The notes under the pieces are model-generated. The model was not told the DNA's origin and ran no database searches. It saw only the letters and a program-made list of their open reading frames with translations. Both the position numbers and the translations under genes were made by a program. From assembly GCA_963805915.1 (NCBI GenBank), contig CAWDWD010000011.1, positions 124,001 through 188,000 on the forward strand: DNA of 64,000 bases. Direction: 5' to 3'. Below, one piece after another: positions 62,837-64,000 of the stretch. The DNA is from JAEULH01 sp963805915 (GTDB taxonomy: Bacteria > Pseudomonadota > Alphaproteobacteria > Rhodospirillales > Defluviicoccaceae). The number at the start of each line of letters is the position of its first letter. The first letter of the stretch is position 1.

Positions 62837-64000
62837 ATGGAACGGCGAGAAATTCACGGGACGAGAAGGGTCCGGCTTGCGGGTAGTGTCGCAGCGGCGG
62901 CATTGGCCGTTGGCTTGACGGCGGTGGGGCTGGCGCAACCGGCGGCGGCGGAGGAGAAAAAGCCGAACATTCTGTTCATCATGGGCGACGATATCGGCTG
63001 GATGCAGCCGAGCTATTATCACCGTGGTCTGATGGTTGGCGAGACCCCGAATATCGACCGGATTGGACGGGAGGGCATGGCGTTCACCGATTACTACGCC
63101 ATGCAAAGCTGCACGTCCGGACGCAACGCCTTCTTCACCGGCATGTATCCGCTGCGCACCGGCATGATCCCGCCACAGCTTCCCGGGAGCCCGTCCTGGC
63201 TGCGGCAGGGCACACCGGCACTCGCCAAGTTCCTGCTGGATCTCGGCTACAACACCGGCGAATTCGGCAAGAACCACCTCGGCGACCACACCGAGGCTCT
63301 GCCGACCGCGCACGGCTTCCAGGAGTACTGGGGTTACCTTTATCACCTGGATGCAATGCAGCAGGTGAGCTTCCCCGACATCAACAAGAGCCCGACCGAG
63401 CAGGGCATCGCTCCGCCATGCAAGAATACCCCCATCCCCGGTCTCGCCGAAGTTCCAGGCGCAGTCGACCCCAAGACCACAACCTGCCTGACGCCGCCGC
63501 GCCCCGTCACTCGCGTGCACGTCCTCGGACGGCACGTTGAAGAACCAGACGTGCAAGGACGAAGGCCCGCTGACCCTGGATCGGTCGAAGACGGTGGACG
63601 AAGAGATCTCGGCCAAGGTCATCGACTTCCTCGACCGCAACGATCCGAAGAAGACCAACAAGCCCTTCTTCGTCTGGTACAACCCGGCGCGCATGCACGT
63701 CAGCACCGTGCTCTCGGACAAGTACATGGCGATGGTGGGTGAGCCGGGCGGCAAGGACTGGGGCGTCAACGAAGCCGGCATGAAGCAGATGGACGACAAC
63801 ATCGGCTACGTCCTGAAGAAGCTGGAGGACATGGGCCAGCTCGACAACACCATTGTCGTCTTCACCACCGACAATGGCGCCGAGATGATCAGCTTCCCCG
63901 ACGGTGGTGTCACGCCGTTCAAGGGCCAAAAGGGCGAGGCTTGGGAAGGCGGCTACCGTGCGCCGCAGGTCGTGCGTTGGCCGGGGCACATTAAGCCGGG
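62837..64000 (+). pseudogene. Arylsulfatase-family protein, frameshifted and cut off by the window edge
   Basis: A secreted sulfatase: signal peptide to about residue 37 (AAAE), NILFIMGDDIGW metal-binding start, then SCTSGRNAF containing the Cys that becomes formylglycine, and FGKNHLGDH. The frame breaks at about 63502-63512 (CCCC run, apparent extra base); the next frame continues with CTSSDGTLKNQ, FVWYNPARMHV, VFTTDNGAE and WPGHIKP and stays open to the end. A GGGAGGA site precedes the ATG. It hydrolyses sulfate esters; substrate unknown. Neither the 3' end nor its maturase is in the window. Confidence 0.87.

Noticed and set aside
1..64000. Search for tRNA and rRNA genes in intergenic gaps
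   Set aside because: No cloverleaf or T-loop pattern was recognised by eye in the gaps checked; only the SRP RNA was found. A covariance-model scan would be decisive.

Overview
The window reads as a high-GC chromosomal segment of an alphaproteobacterium, most likely Rhodospirillales-like. Pointers are the gene content (a Bpt-type leucyltransferase, an alphaproteobacterial XRE regulator, PqiABC, DapD/DapE succinylase-type lysine genes, MotA/MotB) and a short SRP RNA of alphaproteobacterial form beside dnaX. No rRNA, tRNA, CRISPR array, prophage or intact transposon was seen. The only mobile DNA is a decayed IS5-type transposase fragment near 62.5 kb.

Layout. 0.1-5.6 kb: a TVP38-type membrane protein, then the housekeeping run rpmH-rnpA-yidD-yidC-engB-argB (ribosome/RNase P, membrane protein insertion, GTPase, arginine synthesis). 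5.6-9.2 kb: two tandem EAL-domain paralogues, one with an apparently destroyed active site. 9.4-12.8 kb: HAD nucleotidase, dapD, dapE and a coupled membrane protein. 12.9-18.0 kb: DUF533 and SYLF proteins and a large MASE1/PAS hybrid histidine kinase with fused receiver and LuxR-type output. 18.1-22.4 kb: pqiABC and a divergent PadR regulator with a palindromic operator. 22.4-28.3 kb: a six-copy 18/19-bp tandem repeat, a translationally coupled metallo-beta-lactamase-fold/NifX-like pair, the ergothioneine genes egtB-egtD, two small membrane proteins and a MaoC-type hydratase. 28.3-34.7 kb: an alpha/beta hydrolase with ubiX, a small lipoprotein, a sulfotransferase, a stand-alone RAM-domain protein, an RhlE-type helicase and an XRE regulator. 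34.8-41.5 kb: CYTH protein, dnaX, SRP RNA, nudC, a GNAT acetyltransferase, an exonuclease/endonuclease/phosphatase-family protein, panD and a DUF3617 protein. 41.7-49.8 kb: TauE/SafE permease, bpt, motA-motB, flavin reductase, penicillin acylase-type hydrolase and acyl-CoA ligase. 50.0-54.2 kb is the most accessory-looking part: a Xre/RES toxin-antitoxin module whose promoter carries a palindrome in its spacer, a lipoprotein with a possible permuted NlpC/P60 arrangement coupled to an acid-ceramidase/NAAA-like Ntn hydrolase, and a small acidic protein made almost entirely of six ~19-residue repeats. 54.2-64 kb: alpha/beta hydrolase, an RND efflux adaptor/pump pair, gltS, an EF-hand protein, a glycine-zipper lipoprotein, the IS remnant and a sulfatase running off the edge.

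A warning for anyone using this sequence: at least seven otherwise well-conserved genes (hybrid kinase, egtB, sulfotransferase, GNAT, penicillin acylase, gltS, sulfatase) are each broken by what looks like one inserted or deleted base, usually in or beside a short homopolymer. An eighth such event may have removed the dnaX stop codon and produced an apparent DnaX-CYTH fusion. This frequency is better explained by sequencing or assembly error than by eight real mutations, but the sequence alone cannot decide.
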